Below are positions 25,131-34,153 of a stretch of 64,000 nt of DNA, one piece after another (position 1 is the stretch's first letter; every line of letters begins with the position of its first letter). A program made the translations under genes and the position numbers. The notes beneath the pieces are model-generated. The model saw nothing but the letters and a program-made list of their open reading frames with translations. It did no database searches and was not told where the DNA came from. The stretch covers positions 5,928,001 through 5,992,000 of the forward strand of contig NZ_CP018870.1 of NCBI RefSeq assembly GCF_001941845.1, written 5' to 3'. This DNA comes from Streptomyces sp. TN58. Its GTDB lineage: Bacteria; Actinomycetota; Actinomycetes; Streptomycetales; Streptomycetaceae.

Positions 25131-26069
25131 ATGTGCCGAGTGGTCGATCTGCGGCAGGCGGTACTAGCCAAGAACGAGGGCGCCGCACAGGCCCTGCGCG
25201 ACGAGCTCACCGCCCGTGGCACGACGGTGGTCAACCTGCTCTCCAGCCCCGGCAGCGGGAAGACCGCGCTGCTGGAACGCGAACTGCTCCTCGCACGGGA
25301 GCGGGGGGTGGCGGTCGCCGCGCTCACGGCCGACCTGGCCACCGAGAACGACGCACTGCGGCTGGCCCGCTCGGGCGTGCCCGTCAAGCAGGTCCTCACG
25401 GACGGGCTGTGCCACCTGGAGGCCGCCATGCTCGGCCGGCACCTGGACGGCTGGCTGCCCGAGGACACCCGGCTGCTCTTCGTGGAGAACGTCGGAAACC
25501 TGGTCTGCCCGGCGAGCTACGACCTGGGGGAGTCGCTGCGGGTGGTGCTCGCCTCGGTGACCGAGGGCGAGGACAAGCCGCTGAAGTACCCGACCGCCTT
25601 CGGGCTGGCGCAGCTGGTGGTCGTCACCAAGACCGACATCGCGCGGGCCGTGGAATTCGACGAGGCCGCCTTCCGCGCCAACGTGGAACGGGTCAATCCC
25701 GGCGTGGAGATCCTCATGACCTCGGCCCGCAGGGGTGAGGGCCTGGGCCTCCTGCTGGACCGGGCGCTGGCGGCGGGAACGGGCACCGGGACGGCGCACA
25801 CGCCGGTGATGGCCCGCCAACAGCGGCAGACCGGCCACAGCCCCGACCCCGACCCCGGCCACGGCCACGGCCACGGCCACGGCCACGGCCACGGCCACGG
25901 CCACGGCCACGGCCACGGCCACGGCCACGGCGATGACCACGCGCACGACCACGGCCACGACCACGGGCACGGCCCCGACCACCGCCACCTGCACGACCAC
26001 GACCACGGCCACGATCACGGCCGCGACCGCCGGCCCCCGCACTCCCAGCCCGCCGCGCAGACCCGCTGA
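25131..26069 (+). CDS. hypB: GTPase HypB with a histidine-rich C-terminal tail
   Basis: A 312-residue SIMIBI GTPase. The P-loop SSPGSGKT lies at residues 38-45; ALTADLATENDA, FVENVGNLVCPASYDLGE and VVTKTDIA give the other nucleotide- and nickel-linked motifs. HypB powers nickel transfer from HypA to the hydrogenase. The final 70 residues are a metal-binding tail with about 26 His, including twelve Gly-His pairs in a row. Most histidine-rich HypB proteins carry that stretch at the N terminus; here the N terminus is short (MCRVVDLRQ) and lacks the CxxCGC nickel site. The tail is encoded by twelve perfect GGCCAC units. Its stop overlaps the hypF start (TGATG). Confidence 0.95.
   Translation: MCRVVDLRQAVLAKNEGAAQALRDELTARGTTVVNLLSSPGSGKTALLERELLLARERGVAVAALTADLATENDALRLARSGVPVKQVLTDGLCHLEAAMLGRHLDGWLPEDTRLLFVENVGNLVCPASYDLGESLRVVLASVTEGEDKPLKYPTAFGLAQLVVVTKTDIARAVEFDEAAFRANVERVNPGVEILMTSARRGEGLGLLLDRALAAGTGTGTAHTPVMARQQRQTGHSPDPDPGHGHGHGHGHGHGHGHGHGHGHGHGDDHAHDHGHDHGHGPDHRHLHDHDHGHDHGRDRRPPHSQPAAQTR
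25857..25928. repeat. 12 x GGCCAC hexanucleotide tandem repeat inside hypB
   Basis: Twelve perfect copies of a 6-base unit, each encoding Gly-His. Copy number changes by replication slippage would lengthen or shorten the histidine tail without breaking the frame, so this tract is likely variable between strains. Confidence 0.95.
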
Positions 26070-28474
26070 TGGAGCCGCCGCAGCGCCGCAGGGTCACCGT
26101 CCGCGGCGTGGTGCAGGGCGTCGGCTTCCGCCCCTACGTCTACACCCGCGCGACCGGACTCGGCCTCACCGGGCACGTCACCAACACCCCCGAGGGCGTC
26201 GTCGCCGAGGTCGAGGGCGCCCCGGCCGCCGTCTCGCGCTTCTGCGAGCACCTCGCGGCGGACGCGCCGCCGCTGGCCGTCGTGGACGCCGTCGACCACC
26301 ACGAGGTCCCCGTCGCGGGCGGCGCCGGATTCACGATCATCGCCTCGCGGAGCGGCGGCCCCACCCGGACGCTCGTCTCCCCGGACGTGGCCACCTGCGC
26401 CGACTGCCTCGCCGAACTCGCCGACCCCGCCGACCGGCGCCACCGGCACCCCTTCATCACCTGCACCCACTGCGGGCCGCGGTTCACCATCGTCACCGGG
26501 CTGCCCTACGACCGGGCGCACACCACCATGGCCCACTTCCCCATGTGCCCCGACTGCGCCCGCGAGTACGCCGATCCCACCGACCGCCGCTTCCACGCCC
26601 AGCCGGTCGCCTGCCCCGCCTGCGGCCCCCGGCTGACCCTGCTCACCGGCCGCCCACCCCACGAAACCCCGGCCGCCGGCGCCGACCCGATCGCCGCGGC
26701 CCGCCGCCTCCTCGCGGCCGGGGCGGTCCTCGCCGTCAAGGGCCTCGGCGGCTACCACCTGGCCTGCGACGCCACCCACCCCGGCGCCGTGGCCCAGCTG
26801 CGCCGCCGCAAGGCCCGCGGCGACAAGCCCTTCGCCCTGATGGCCCGCGGTATCGCCGACGCCGAGCGGATCGCGCACATCGGCCCCGAGGAGCGCGTCC
26901 TGCTGCAAGGCGGCGTACGCCCCATCGTGCTGTTGCGCCGCCGCGGCCCCGCGGATCCCGGGGGAGCACCCGGCGCCGTACCCGCCGACGGCGTGGCCCC
27001 GCGCTGTCCCGACCTCGGCGTGATGCTCCCGTACACCCCGGTCCACCACCTGCTCCTCGGCCTGCCCGGTGACCCCCCGGGTCCCCGGCTGCTCGTCATG
27101 ACCAGCGGGAACCTCGCGGGAGAGCCCATCGTCACCGACGACGACGAGGCCCTGGAACGGCTCGCCGGCCTCGCCGACGCCTGGCTCACCCACGACCGCC
27201 CCATCCACGTGCCGTGCGACGACTCCGTCGTACGGGTCTGCGACGGCGAGACGCTGACCGTACGCCGGGCCCGCGGCTACGCCCCGCTGCCGACGGACCT
27301 GCCGGTGCCGGTCCCCGCGATCCTCGCCGCGGGCGGCGACCTGAAGAACACCTTCTGCCTCGGCGAGGGCCGACGGGCCTGGCTGTCCGCCCACATCGGC
27401 GACATGGACGACCTGGCCACCCAGTACGCCCTCGAACGCGCCGAGCGCCAGCTGGAGTCCATCACCGGTGTCAGCCCCGGCCTGCTCGCGGCGGACCGGC
27501 ACCCGGGCTACCGCTCCGCCCAGTGGGCGCGGCGCGCCGCCGGGACCCGGCCGCTCGTCCGCGTGCAGCACCACCACGCGCACATCGCCTCGGCCATGGC
27601 CGAACACGGCCTGGACGGCGCACAGCCGGTGATCGGTGTCGCCTTCGACGGCACCGGCTACGGCGACGACGGCGCGGTGTGGGGCGGCGAAGTCCTCCTC
27701 GCCGACTACGCCGGCTACACGCGGTTCGCCCACCTCGGCTACGTGCCGCTGCCCGGCGGTGACGCCGCCGTGCACCGCCCCTACCGGATGGCCCTGGCCC
27801 ATCTGCGGGCGGCCGGCCTGGCCCGGACCCCCGACCTGCCCTGCACAGCCGCCTGCCCGGCCGACGAACTGCGCGTGTTGGAACGCCAGTTGGAGCGTGA
27901 CCTGAACTGCGTCCCGACCTCCAGCATGGGGCGGCTCTTCGACGCCGTGTCCTCACTGGCGGGCGTCTGCCACCACGCCGGCTACGAGGCCCAGGCCGCG
28001 ATCGAACTGGAGGCGGCGGCCCTCGGCGCGCACGGCACCGCCCCCGGCTACGCCTTCGGGCTGCGCGTCCCGCCCTGCCCCGATACCGGCGGCCCGGTCG
28101 TCGCCGACCCGGCGCCGCTGCTCACGGCCGTCGTGGCCGACGTACGCGCGGGCACCGACCCGGGACTGATCGCCGCCGGCTTCCACGCCGGCGTCGCCGC
28201 CCTCGTCGCCGACCTCTGCGCCCTCGCGCGTGAGCGGCACGGCCTGGACACCGTCGCCCTGACCGGCGGCGTCTTCGCCAACACCCTGCTGTCCTCGGCA
28301 TGTGCCCGCCTCCTGCGGGCATCCGGCTTCACCGTCCTGCGGCACGGCCGGATCCCCCCGAACGACGGCGGACTGTCCCTCGGCCAGCTCCTGGTGGCGG
28401 CGGCCGCCGCCCCGGAGCACCACCCACAGCAAGGAGAAGCGCATGTGCCTGGCGGTACCCGGCAGAGTGCTTGA
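26069..28474 (+). CDS. hypF: carbamoyltransferase HypF
   Basis: An 801-residue HypF. The N-terminal acylphosphatase domain is clear (VRGVVQGVGFRPYVYTRATGLGLTGHVTN). Two zinc-finger blocks follow (CADCLAEL and CTHCGPRFT, then CPDCAREY and CPACGPRL), then a YrdC-like domain (AVKGLGGYHLACDA, KARGDKPFALM) and a Kae1-like C-terminal domain (QHHHAHIASAMAEHGL, IGVAFDGTGYGDDG, LTGGVFANTLL). HypF makes carbamoyl-adenylate from carbamoyl phosphate and transfers the carbamoyl group to the C-terminal Cys of HypE, the source of the cyanide ligands. ATG at 26069 overlaps the hypB stop. Its 3' end overlaps hypC by 32 bases, so translation of the two is closely linked. Confidence 0.96.
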   Translation: MEPPQRRRVTVRGVVQGVGFRPYVYTRATGLGLTGHVTNTPEGVVAEVEGAPAAVSRFCEHLAADAPPLAVVDAVDHHEVPVAGGAGFTIIASRSGGPTRTLVSPDVATCADCLAELADPADRRHRHPFITCTHCGPRFTIVTGLPYDRAHTTMAHFPMCPDCAREYADPTDRRFHAQPVACPACGPRLTLLTGRPPHETPAAGADPIAAARRLLAAGAVLAVKGLGGYHLACDATHPGAVAQLRRRKARGDKPFALMARGIADAERIAHIGPEERVLLQGGVRPIVLLRRRGPADPGGAPGAVPADGVAPRCPDLGVMLPYTPVHHLLLGLPGDPPGPRLLVMTSGNLAGEPIVTDDDEALERLAGLADAWLTHDRPIHVPCDDSVVRVCDGETLTVRRARGYAPLPTDLPVPVPAILAAGGDLKNTFCLGEGRRAWLSAHIGDMDDLATQYALERAERQLESITGVSPGLLAADRHPGYRSAQWARRAAGTRPLVRVQHHHAHIASAMAEHGLDGAQPVIGVAFDGTGYGDDGAVWGGEVLLADYAGYTRFAHLGYVPLPGGDAAVHRPYRMALAHLRAAGLARTPDLPCTAACPADELRVLERQLERDLNCVPTSSMGRLFDAVSSLAGVCHHAGYEAQAAIELEAAALGAHGTAPGYAFGLRVPPCPDTGGPVVADPAPLLTAVVADVRAGTDPGLIAAGFHAGVAALVADLCALARERHGLDTVALTGGVFANTLLSSACARLLRASGFTVLRHGRIPPNDGGLSLGQLLVAAAAAPEHHPQQGEAHVPGGTRQSA

Positions 28475-28814
28475 CATCGGGGAGAAGGACGGCACCCGCA
28501 TGGCTACCGTCGACTTCGGCGGCGTGCAGAAGGAGGTGTGCCTGGAGTACCTGCCGGACCTCCGGGTCGGCGAGTACGCCATCGTCCACGTCGGCTTCGC
28601 CCTCCAGCGCCTCGACGAGGAGTCGGCCCGGCAGACCCTCGCGCTCTTCGAGGAACTCGGCATGCTCCAGGAGGAGTTCGGCGACCCCTGGGAGCAGGCG
28701 GCCCTCCAGGCGGGTGCCGACTCGCCCTGGCCCTTCGCCGACGGGCCGTACGCCGGCGAGGCCGCCGCGCGCCAGGCCGCCACACCCGAGGAAGCCCAGG
28801 AAGGCCGGCAGTGA
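28443..28814 (+). CDS. hypC: hydrogenase assembly chaperone HypC
   Basis: A 123-residue HypC/HupF protein. It begins MCLAVPGRV, in which Cys2 is essential for binding HypD and iron; [16 protein letters not shown] and [19 protein letters not shown] are the other family blocks. The family is usually 75-95 residues; this one has an added acidic C-terminal extension of about 35 residues. It carries the Fe(CN)2CO unit from HypD to the large-subunit precursor. The gene lies partly inside the end of hypF, with AAGGAG before the ATG, and overlaps hypD by GTGA. Confidence 0.95.
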   Translation: MCLAVPGRVLDIGEKDGTRMATVDFGGVQKEVCLEYLPDLRVGEYAIVHVGFALQRLDEESARQTLALFEELGMLQEEFGDPWEQAALQAGADSPWPFADGPYAGEAAARQAATPEEAQEGRQ

Positions 28815-29956
28815 AGTACATCGAAGAGTTCCAGGACCCCGCCCTCGCACGCCGACTGCTCGACGACATCCACGCCACCGTCACCCGCCCGTGGGCCCTG
28901 ATGGAGGTGTGCGGCGGCCAGACCCACAGCATCATCCGGCACGGCATCGACCAACTCCTTCCCGAACAGGTCGAGTTGATCCACGGGCCGGGCTGCCCCG
29001 TGTGCGTGACCCCGCTGGAGGTCATCGACAAGGCACTGGAGATCGCCTCCCGCCCCGACGTGGTCTTCTGCTCCTTCGGGGACATGCTCCGGGTGCCCGG
29101 CACCGGCCGGGACCTGTTCCAGGTGCGCAGCGAGGGCGGCGACGTACGCGTCGTCTACTCCCCGCTCGACGCCCTGCGCATCGCCCAGGAGAACCCGGGG
29201 CGCCAGGTGGTGTTCTTCGGCATCGGCTTCGAGACCACCGCCCCGCCCAACGCCATGACGGTCCACCAGGCGAAGAAGCTCGGCATCCGCAACTTCAGCC
29301 TGCTGGTCTCCCACGTCCGGGTCCCCCCGGCCATCGAGGCGATCATGCGGTCGCCGAGCTGCCGCGTCCAGGGCTTCCTGGCCGCCGGGCACGTGTGCAG
29401 CGTGATGGGCGTCGGCGAGTACCCCGAACTGGCCGCCCGGCACCGCGTCCCCATCGTCGTCACGGGATTCGAGCCGCTGGACATCCTGGAGGGCGTACGC
29501 CGGGCCGTGCGGCAGCTGGAACGCGGCGAGCACACCGTCGACAACGCCTACGCGCGCGCCGTCCGCCCCGAGGGCAACCCGGCGGCCCTCGCCATGCTGG
29601 AGGACGTCTTCGAGGTCACCGACCGGGCGTGGCGCGGCATCGGCGTCATCCCCGACAGCGGATGGCGGCTGTCCGCCCGCTACCGCGACTTCGACGCCGA
29701 ACACCGCTTCTCGGTCAGCGGCATCAACACCCAGGAGCCCGCGGAGTGCCGTAGCGGAGAAGTGCTCCAGGGACTGCTGAAACCCCACCAGTGCGAGGCC
29801 TTCGGCACCCTGTGCACCCCGCGCAGCCCACTCGGCGCCACCATGGTCTCCAGCGAGGGGGCCTGCGCCGCGTACTACCTCTACCGGCGGCTGGAGCTGA
29901 AGACCGTGCCGGCCGCCGCGACCACCCCGCCCCAGGAGGCGAGCACCGTTGTCTGA
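28811..29956 (+). CDS. hypD: hydrogenase iron-cofactor scaffold protein HypD
   Basis: A 381-residue HypD. Diagnostic blocks are [60 protein letters not shown] and [13 protein letters not shown]; the C-terminal cluster ligands appear in [45 protein letters not shown]. It holds a [4Fe-4S] cluster and, with HypC, assembles the Fe(CN)2CO centre. The start is GTG at 28811, overlapping the hypC stop. Confidence 0.96.
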   Translation: MKYIEEFQDPALARRLLDDIHATVTRPWALMEVCGGQTHSIIRHGIDQLLPEQVELIHGPGCPVCVTPLEVIDKALEIASRPDVVFCSFGDMLRVPGTGRDLFQVRSEGGDVRVVYSPLDALRIAQENPGRQVVFFGIGFETTAPPNAMTVHQAKKLGIRNFSLLVSHVRVPPAIEAIMRSPSCRVQGFLAAGHVCSVMGVGEYPELAARHRVPIVVTGFEPLDILEGVRRAVRQLERGEHTVDNAYARAVRPEGNPAALAMLEDVFEVTDRAWRGIGVIPDSGWRLSARYRDFDAEHRFSVSGINTQEPAECRSGEVLQGLLKPHQCEAFGTLCTPRSPLGATMVSSEGACAAYYLYRRLELKTVPAAATTPPQEASTVV

Positions 29957-31016
29957 CGCCGGCACCACACTCGACATCACGGGCTGGACCTGCCCGGCGC
30001 CGCTGCGCGACCGCCCGCGCGTGGTGATGGGACACGGCGGCGGGGGCGCCCTCTCCGCCGAACTGGTCCAGCACCTGTTCGCGCCCGCCTTCGGCGGCGA
30101 GGTACTGGCCGGGCTGGGGGACTCGGCGGCCGTCACCCTCGGGGGCGTCCGGCTGGCCTTCTCCACCGACACGTACGTGGTGCGCCCGCTGTTCTTCCCG
30201 GGCGGCGGCATCGGCGACCTCGCGGTCAACGGCACCGTCAACGACCTGGCCATGAGCGGAGCGCGCGCCGCCTACCTCTCCTGCGGCTTCATCCTGGAGG
30301 AGGGCGTGGAGATGTCCGTGGTGGCGCGGGTCGCCGAGACCATGGGCGCCGCCGCGCGGGCGGCGGGTGTGGAGATCGCGACCGGCGACACCAAGGTCGT
30401 CGAGTCGGGCCACGGCGACGGCGTCTACGTCAACACCGCCGGCATCGGGATCATCCCCGACGGCGTGGACCTGCGGCCCCAGCGGGTCGTACCGGGCGAC
30501 GTCGTGATCGTCAGCGGCGAGATCGGGCTCCACGGGGTGGCGATCATGAGCGTCCGCGAGGGCCTGGAGTTCGGCGTGGACGTCGAGAGCGACTGCGCGG
30601 CCCTCGGCGGTCTCGTACAGAGCATGCTCGCCGTCACCCCGGACCTGCACGTCCTGCGCGACCCCACCCGGGGCGGCCTCGCCGCCTCGCTGAACGAGAT
30701 CGCGGCCGCCTCCGGTACCGGCGTCGTGCTCGACGAGCGCGCCGTGCCGGTCCCCGAGGCCGTCGCCAACGCCTGCGCGATCCTCGGCCTCGACCCGATG
30801 TACGTCGCGAACGAGGGCAAGCTGGTCGCGTTCGTGCCGCGCGAGCACGCCGACGCCGTACTGGACGCCATGCGCGCCCACCCGCTGGGCCGGGGCGCGG
30901 CGGTGATCGGCGAGGCGGTCGAGGACCACCCGGGCATGGTGGTGGCCCGTACGGCCCTCGGCGGCACCCGGGTGGTCGACCTGCCGCTGGGCGAGCAGCT
31001 GCCGCGCATCTGCTGA
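29949..31016 (+). CDS. hypE: hydrogenase maturation protein HypE
   Basis: A 355-residue ATP-using HypE of the AIR synthase fold. [18 protein letters not shown] near the N terminus, [35 protein letters not shown] (ATP-binding) and [15 protein letters not shown] are all standard. It ends in PRIC, the C-terminal Cys that is carbamoylated by HypF and dehydrated to a thiocyanate to supply cyanide. The start is probably TTG at 29949, overlapping the hypD stop, with CAGGAGG about 10 bases upstream; no ATG or GTG is available at the right place. It is the last gene of the hyp operon. Confidence 0.95.
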   Translation: MSDAGTTLDITGWTCPAPLRDRPRVVMGHGGGGALSAELVQHLFAPAFGGEVLAGLGDSAAVTLGGVRLAFSTDTYVVRPLFFPGGGIGDLAVNGTVNDLAMSGARAAYLSCGFILEEGVEMSVVARVAETMGAAARAAGVEIATGDTKVVESGHGDGVYVNTAGIGIIPDGVDLRPQRVVPGDVVIVSGEIGLHGVAIMSVREGLEFGVDVESDCAALGGLVQSMLAVTPDLHVLRDPTRGGLAASLNEIAAASGTGVVLDERAVPVPEAVANACAILGLDPMYVANEGKLVAFVPREHADAVLDAMRAHPLGRGAAVIGEAVEDHPGMVVARTALGGTRVVDLPLGEQLPRIC

Positions 31017-31035
31017 CGGCCGGCCCGGGGCGCGG

Positions 31036-31060
31036 GCGGGACGGTCAGCGGTCGTCCCGC
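31036..31060. terminator. hairpin at the end of the hyp operon
   Basis: GCGGGACG (31036-31043) pairs with CGTCCCGC (31053-31060) around a 9-base loop. It lies between the convergent hypE and the small gene at 31045, overlaps the stop of the latter, and could act in both directions. Confidence 0.5.
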
Positions 31061-31302
31061 ATGTCGTCCAGGTCCTGCTCGTCCAGGTCCCGCATCACGT
31101 CCCGCATGGTCGCGTCCTCCCGGCCCCGCTCGTGCGCGACCTCGTCGGGCGTGCGCGGGCGGCCGCCCGTCCTCATCCGCTCCGGGTCCGGCGACCGGCC
31201 GCGGATCCGGTCGTCGCGCTCGCGCTCCCTGCCCGGCGTACGGCCGCCGTCCCGCTCGCCGTCGCCCCTGGTCCCGTCCCCCCTGGTGCTGCCGCCGTTC
31301 AT
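31045..31302 (-). CDS. small, highly charged hypothetical protein
   Basis: An 85-residue open frame with a very polar product. The first half is rich in Gly, Arg and Asp (GDGTRGDGERDGGR), the second half is acidic (REDATMRDVMRDLDEQDLDDMRDDR). No domain is recognised and it is predicted to be disordered. The ATG at 31302 has only a weak ribosome binding site (GAGCGG). It is divergent from ku, with 172 bases between the starts. The gene could be real, since the acidic C-terminal codons follow the expected GC pattern, but a chance frame cannot be excluded. Confidence 0.5.
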   Translation of the reverse strand: MNGGSTRGDGTRGDGERDGGRTPGRERERDDRIRGRSPDPERMRTGGRPRTPDEVAHERGREDATMRDVMRDLDEQDLDDMRDDR

Positions 31303-31474
31303 GACCGCTCACACTCCTTCCGTGCGTGCCGGTCCATGCCCTGCGGCTACCCTCCGAGCGCTCCCCAAACGCGGCCGCCGCGGCCGCGCCGGCGGAGGCG
31401 TCCGTTTTCCGCGCCGCCGTACGGGCAGACGCCGGGTGCTGCGGGGGACCCGGCGTGCCGAGGCGGTGATCAGC

Positions 31475-32443
31475 ATGGCCAGACCGGTCTGGACCGGCGT
31501 ACTGAGCTTCGGGCTGGTGAGCGTCCCCATCGGCATCTACACCGCGACCGACAGCCACACCATCCACTTCCACCAGCTGCAGCGCGGCACCTCCGACCGG
31601 ATCAGGAACCGGCGGGTGAACGAGCGCACCGGCGAGGAGGTGGACCTCGACGACATCGTCAAGGGCTACGACACCGGCGAGGAGTACGTCCTCGTGGAAC
31701 CGGCCGAGCTGGACGACATAGCGCCGGGCCGCTCCAAGACCCTGGAGATCAGCGGCTTCGTCGACCTGGCCGAGATCGACCCGATCTTCTTCGACCGCAC
31801 CTACTACGTCGGCCCCAAGGGCAAGGAGTACTCCAAGGTGTACGCCCTCCTGGAGAAGGCCCTCGCGAAGGCGGAGCGGGCCGGCGTGGCCACCTTCGTC
31901 ATGCGCGGCCGCGAGTACCTCGTCGCCCTCAAGGCCGAGGACGGCATCCTGACGCTGCACACCCTGCACTGGGCCGACGAGATCCGCGACCCCCGGGAGG
32001 AGGTCCCCGACCTGCCCGCCGCGTCCGGCAGGGGTACCGGGTCGTCGCGGGAGATGAAGATGGCCGAGCAGCTGATCACGGCCCTCGGCATGCGCTGGGA
32101 CCCCGAGGAGTTCCGCGACACCTACCAGGACAAGGTGTCCGCCCTGATCAAGGCCAAGGGGGCGGGGGAGACCGTGGAGAAGGCCGAGGCCGCGGCGGAG
32201 GCGACGAACGTCGTCGACCTCACGGAAGCCCTGCGTGCGAGCGTCGAACGGGCCCGCGGCGGCGGCCGGCGGGCCGGCGGAGGCGGCCGGCGCAAGTCGG
32301 CGGCGTCCGGGAAACCCCTGGACTCGCTGACGAAGGCCGAGCTGTACGAGCGGGCCACGGCCGCGGGTATCCCCGGCCGGTCCACGATGACCCGGGCCGA
32401 GCTGGCCGAAGCGCTGACCTCCTCCGACTCCGAGGCGGCGTGA
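31475..32443 (+). CDS. ku: bacterial Ku protein (non-homologous end joining)
   Basis: A 322-residue Ku homologue. It begins MARPVWTGVLSFGLVSVPIGIYTAT, then HFHQLQRGTSDRIRNRRVNERTGEEV and the core RTYYVGPKGKEYSKVYALLEKAL...GVATFVMRGREYLVAL, which is the bacterial Ku DNA-ring fold. After the core comes a basic Gly/Arg linker (near residues 263-280) and a C-terminal SAP/Rho-N-like segment LTKAELYERATAAGIPGRSTMTRAELAEAL, common in streptomycete Ku and likely to bind DNA. It binds double-strand ends and recruits LigD, which is not in this window. The ATG at 31475 was chosen over an upstream GTG because GAGG is correctly placed and the family start is MARPVW. Confidence 0.96.
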   Translation: MARPVWTGVLSFGLVSVPIGIYTATDSHTIHFHQLQRGTSDRIRNRRVNERTGEEVDLDDIVKGYDTGEEYVLVEPAELDDIAPGRSKTLEISGFVDLAEIDPIFFDRTYYVGPKGKEYSKVYALLEKALAKAERAGVATFVMRGREYLVALKAEDGILTLHTLHWADEIRDPREEVPDLPAASGRGTGSSREMKMAEQLITALGMRWDPEEFRDTYQDKVSALIKAKGAGETVEKAEAAAEATNVVDLTEALRASVERARGGGRRAGGGGRRKSAASGKPLDSLTKAELYERATAAGIPGRSTMTRAELAEALTSSDSEAA

Positions 32444-32459
32444 GCCCTGTCCCGGAGTC

Positions 32460-33059
32460 CTAAGCCCGGCCGGGGCCGTCCGGGCGGCGGTGCAGGACGT
32501 GCTCACGCCGGACCCGGCCCGCGTTGGCGCGCAGTGCCCGTTCGCCGTCGAGCGGCGGCTGCCCCGCCCCGCTGCCGGTCCGCGAGGTGGCCCCCGGCGG
32601 TCTGCCGTGGTCGTCGGCCGTACCGCCCTCGTGCTGGAGCGGCGGCCGGTGCTGCGGCGGATCCGCCGGAGCGTCCCGCGCAGGGGCCTGCGCCTCGGAA
32701 GCCCCGCCCCCGGGCATGGCGTCGCGCACCCTACGCTCGGCCTGCTCCGGATCGGGGACGGACACCGCCACCCGGCGGTAGGGCGCACCGGCGTCCAGTT
32801 CCAGGCAGAGCACGGTGCTGTCGGCCTTCACCGCGACGAAGTCCTCTCCGTCGGGCCTGCTGCGTACCCCCGAGCACCGGCCCGGGGACCAGTTGCCGTG
32901 GCCCGCCCGCCCGCGCAGCACGCGCCACCAGCTCTTCTCGACGCGTACCTCCCGCAGCGCCGACACCGGTACGCGTACCTTCCGGCGCCGCGCCGCCAGC
33001 CCCTCGCGCAGCCCCAGCCGCACGACGACCTCGGCCCCCTCCACGCTCACCTGTGCCAT
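32460..33059 (-). CDS. conserved hypothetical protein with a disordered C terminus
   Basis: A 199-residue protein. The first 110 residues look like a folded beta domain (VSVEGAEVVVRLGLREGLAARRRKVRVPVSALREVRVEKSWWRVLRG, then GEDFVAVKADSTVLCLELDAGAPYRRVAVSVPDPEQAERRV), resembling a PH-like barrel with a terminal helix. The remainder is Pro/Gly/Arg-rich and probably disordered. I know this type as a frequent actinomycete hypothetical and cannot give a function. It converges on ku and diverges from the oxidoreductase at 33169. Confidence 0.65.
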   Translation of the reverse strand: MAQVSVEGAEVVVRLGLREGLAARRRKVRVPVSALREVRVEKSWWRVLRGRAGHGNWSPGRCSGVRSRPDGEDFVAVKADSTVLCLELDAGAPYRRVAVSVPDPEQAERRVRDAMPGGGASEAQAPARDAPADPPQHRPPLQHEGGTADDHGRPPGATSRTGSGAGQPPLDGERALRANAGRVRREHVLHRRPDGPGRA

Positions 33060-33168
33060 GGCCGTTCACCGCCTTCCTACGGTGCGGCTCCCCCGGAAAT
33101 CCGCCCGCATGCCTGCCCGCCGGGAGCCCGCAGGTTTCGGAGCGGCGGCAGCGGTTAGGCGCCGGGAC

Positions 33169-34134
33169 ATGGTGCGCATCGGATACACGATGATGACCGA
33201 GCAGGCCGGCCCCCGGGACCTGGTGGACCACGTGGTCGGGGCCGAGCGGGCGGGGTTCGACTTCTCGGTCGTCTCGGACCACTACTTCCCATGGCTGGAC
33301 TCCCAGGGCCATGCCCCCTACGCGTGGAGCGTTCTGGGCGCCGCCGCACAGGCCACGACCCGGATCCCGCTGATGACGTACGTGACGTGCCCGACGTTCC
33401 GCTACCACCCCGCGGTGGTCGCGCAGAAGGCCGCCACGATGCAGCTCCTGTCGCAGGGACGCTTCCGGCTCGGGCTCGGCTCCGGCGAGAACCTGAACGA
33501 GCACGTCGTCGGCCCCGGCTGGCCGGCGGCCCCCGTACGCCTGGAACGGCTCGAAGAGGCGGTGGGCATCATCCGCTCCCTCCTCGACGGCGACCGCGTC
33601 AACCACCACGGCACCCACTTCGACGTCGAGGACGCCAAGCTCTGGGACCTCCCCGACACCCCGCCGCCGATCGGCATCGCGGCCTCGGGCCCAGCCTCCT
33701 GCGCCCTGGCCGGGCGCCTCGGCGACGCCCTCGTCGCCGTCGCGCCGGAACGCGACCTGGTGACCGCGTTCGCCGAGCACGGCGGCTCCGGCAAGCCCTG
33801 CGTCGGCCAACTGCCCATCAGCTACGACCCCGACCGCGAAGCCGCCGTACGCAGGGCCCACGAGCAGTTCCGCTGGGCTCTGGGCGGCTGGCACGTCAAC
33901 GCCGAACTCCCCAACACGGCCGCCTTCGCCGAGGCGACGAGGCTCGTCCACCCCGAGGACGTGGCCGAGCAGGTTCCGTGCGGTGACGACGTGGAAGCGG
34001 TCACCGAGGCGGTCCGCAGCTACGCGGACGCCGGCTTCACCGAGGTGGCCCTGATCCAGATCGGCGGCGACCAGCAGGAACCCTTCCTCACCTGGGCCCA
34101 GTCCACGCTGCTCCCCGCACTGCGCGCACTGTGA
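33169..34134 (+). CDS. luciferase-like (LLM class) F420-type oxidoreductase
   Basis: A 321-residue TIM-barrel oxidoreductase of the bacterial luciferase superfamily. MVRIGYTMMTEQAGP, AGFDFSVVSDHYFPWLDSQGHAPYAWSVLGAAAQATTRIPLMTYV, RYHPAVVAQKAATMQLLSQGRFRLGLGSGENLNEHVVG and the C-terminal GFTEVALIQIGGDQQEPFLTW match actinobacterial members that use coenzyme F420, such as the glucose-6-phosphate dehydrogenase-like and TIGR03557-type enzymes. The substrate is unknown. The ATG at 33169 follows GCCGGGAC with only a weak ribosome binding site. Neighbours are unrelated. Confidence 0.88.
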   Translation: MVRIGYTMMTEQAGPRDLVDHVVGAERAGFDFSVVSDHYFPWLDSQGHAPYAWSVLGAAAQATTRIPLMTYVTCPTFRYHPAVVAQKAATMQLLSQGRFRLGLGSGENLNEHVVGPGWPAAPVRLERLEEAVGIIRSLLDGDRVNHHGTHFDVEDAKLWDLPDTPPPIGIAASGPASCALAGRLGDALVAVAPERDLVTAFAEHGGSGKPCVGQLPISYDPDREAAVRRAHEQFRWALGGWHVNAELPNTAAFAEATRLVHPEDVAEQVPCGDDVEAVTEAVRSYADAGFTEVALIQIGGDQQEPFLTWAQSTLLPALRAL

Positions 34135-34153
34135 GGCGGAGGCGGTTCGACGT

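Noticed and set aside
25164..26042. Minus-strand open frame with a Val-Ala repeat opposite hypB
   Set aside because: It is the antisense reading of the GGCCAC repeat; hypB on the plus strand is a certain gene.
31466..31474. GTG at 31466 as ku start
   Set aside because: It would overlap the Shine-Dalgarno used by the ATG at 31475 and adds residues not seen in the family.
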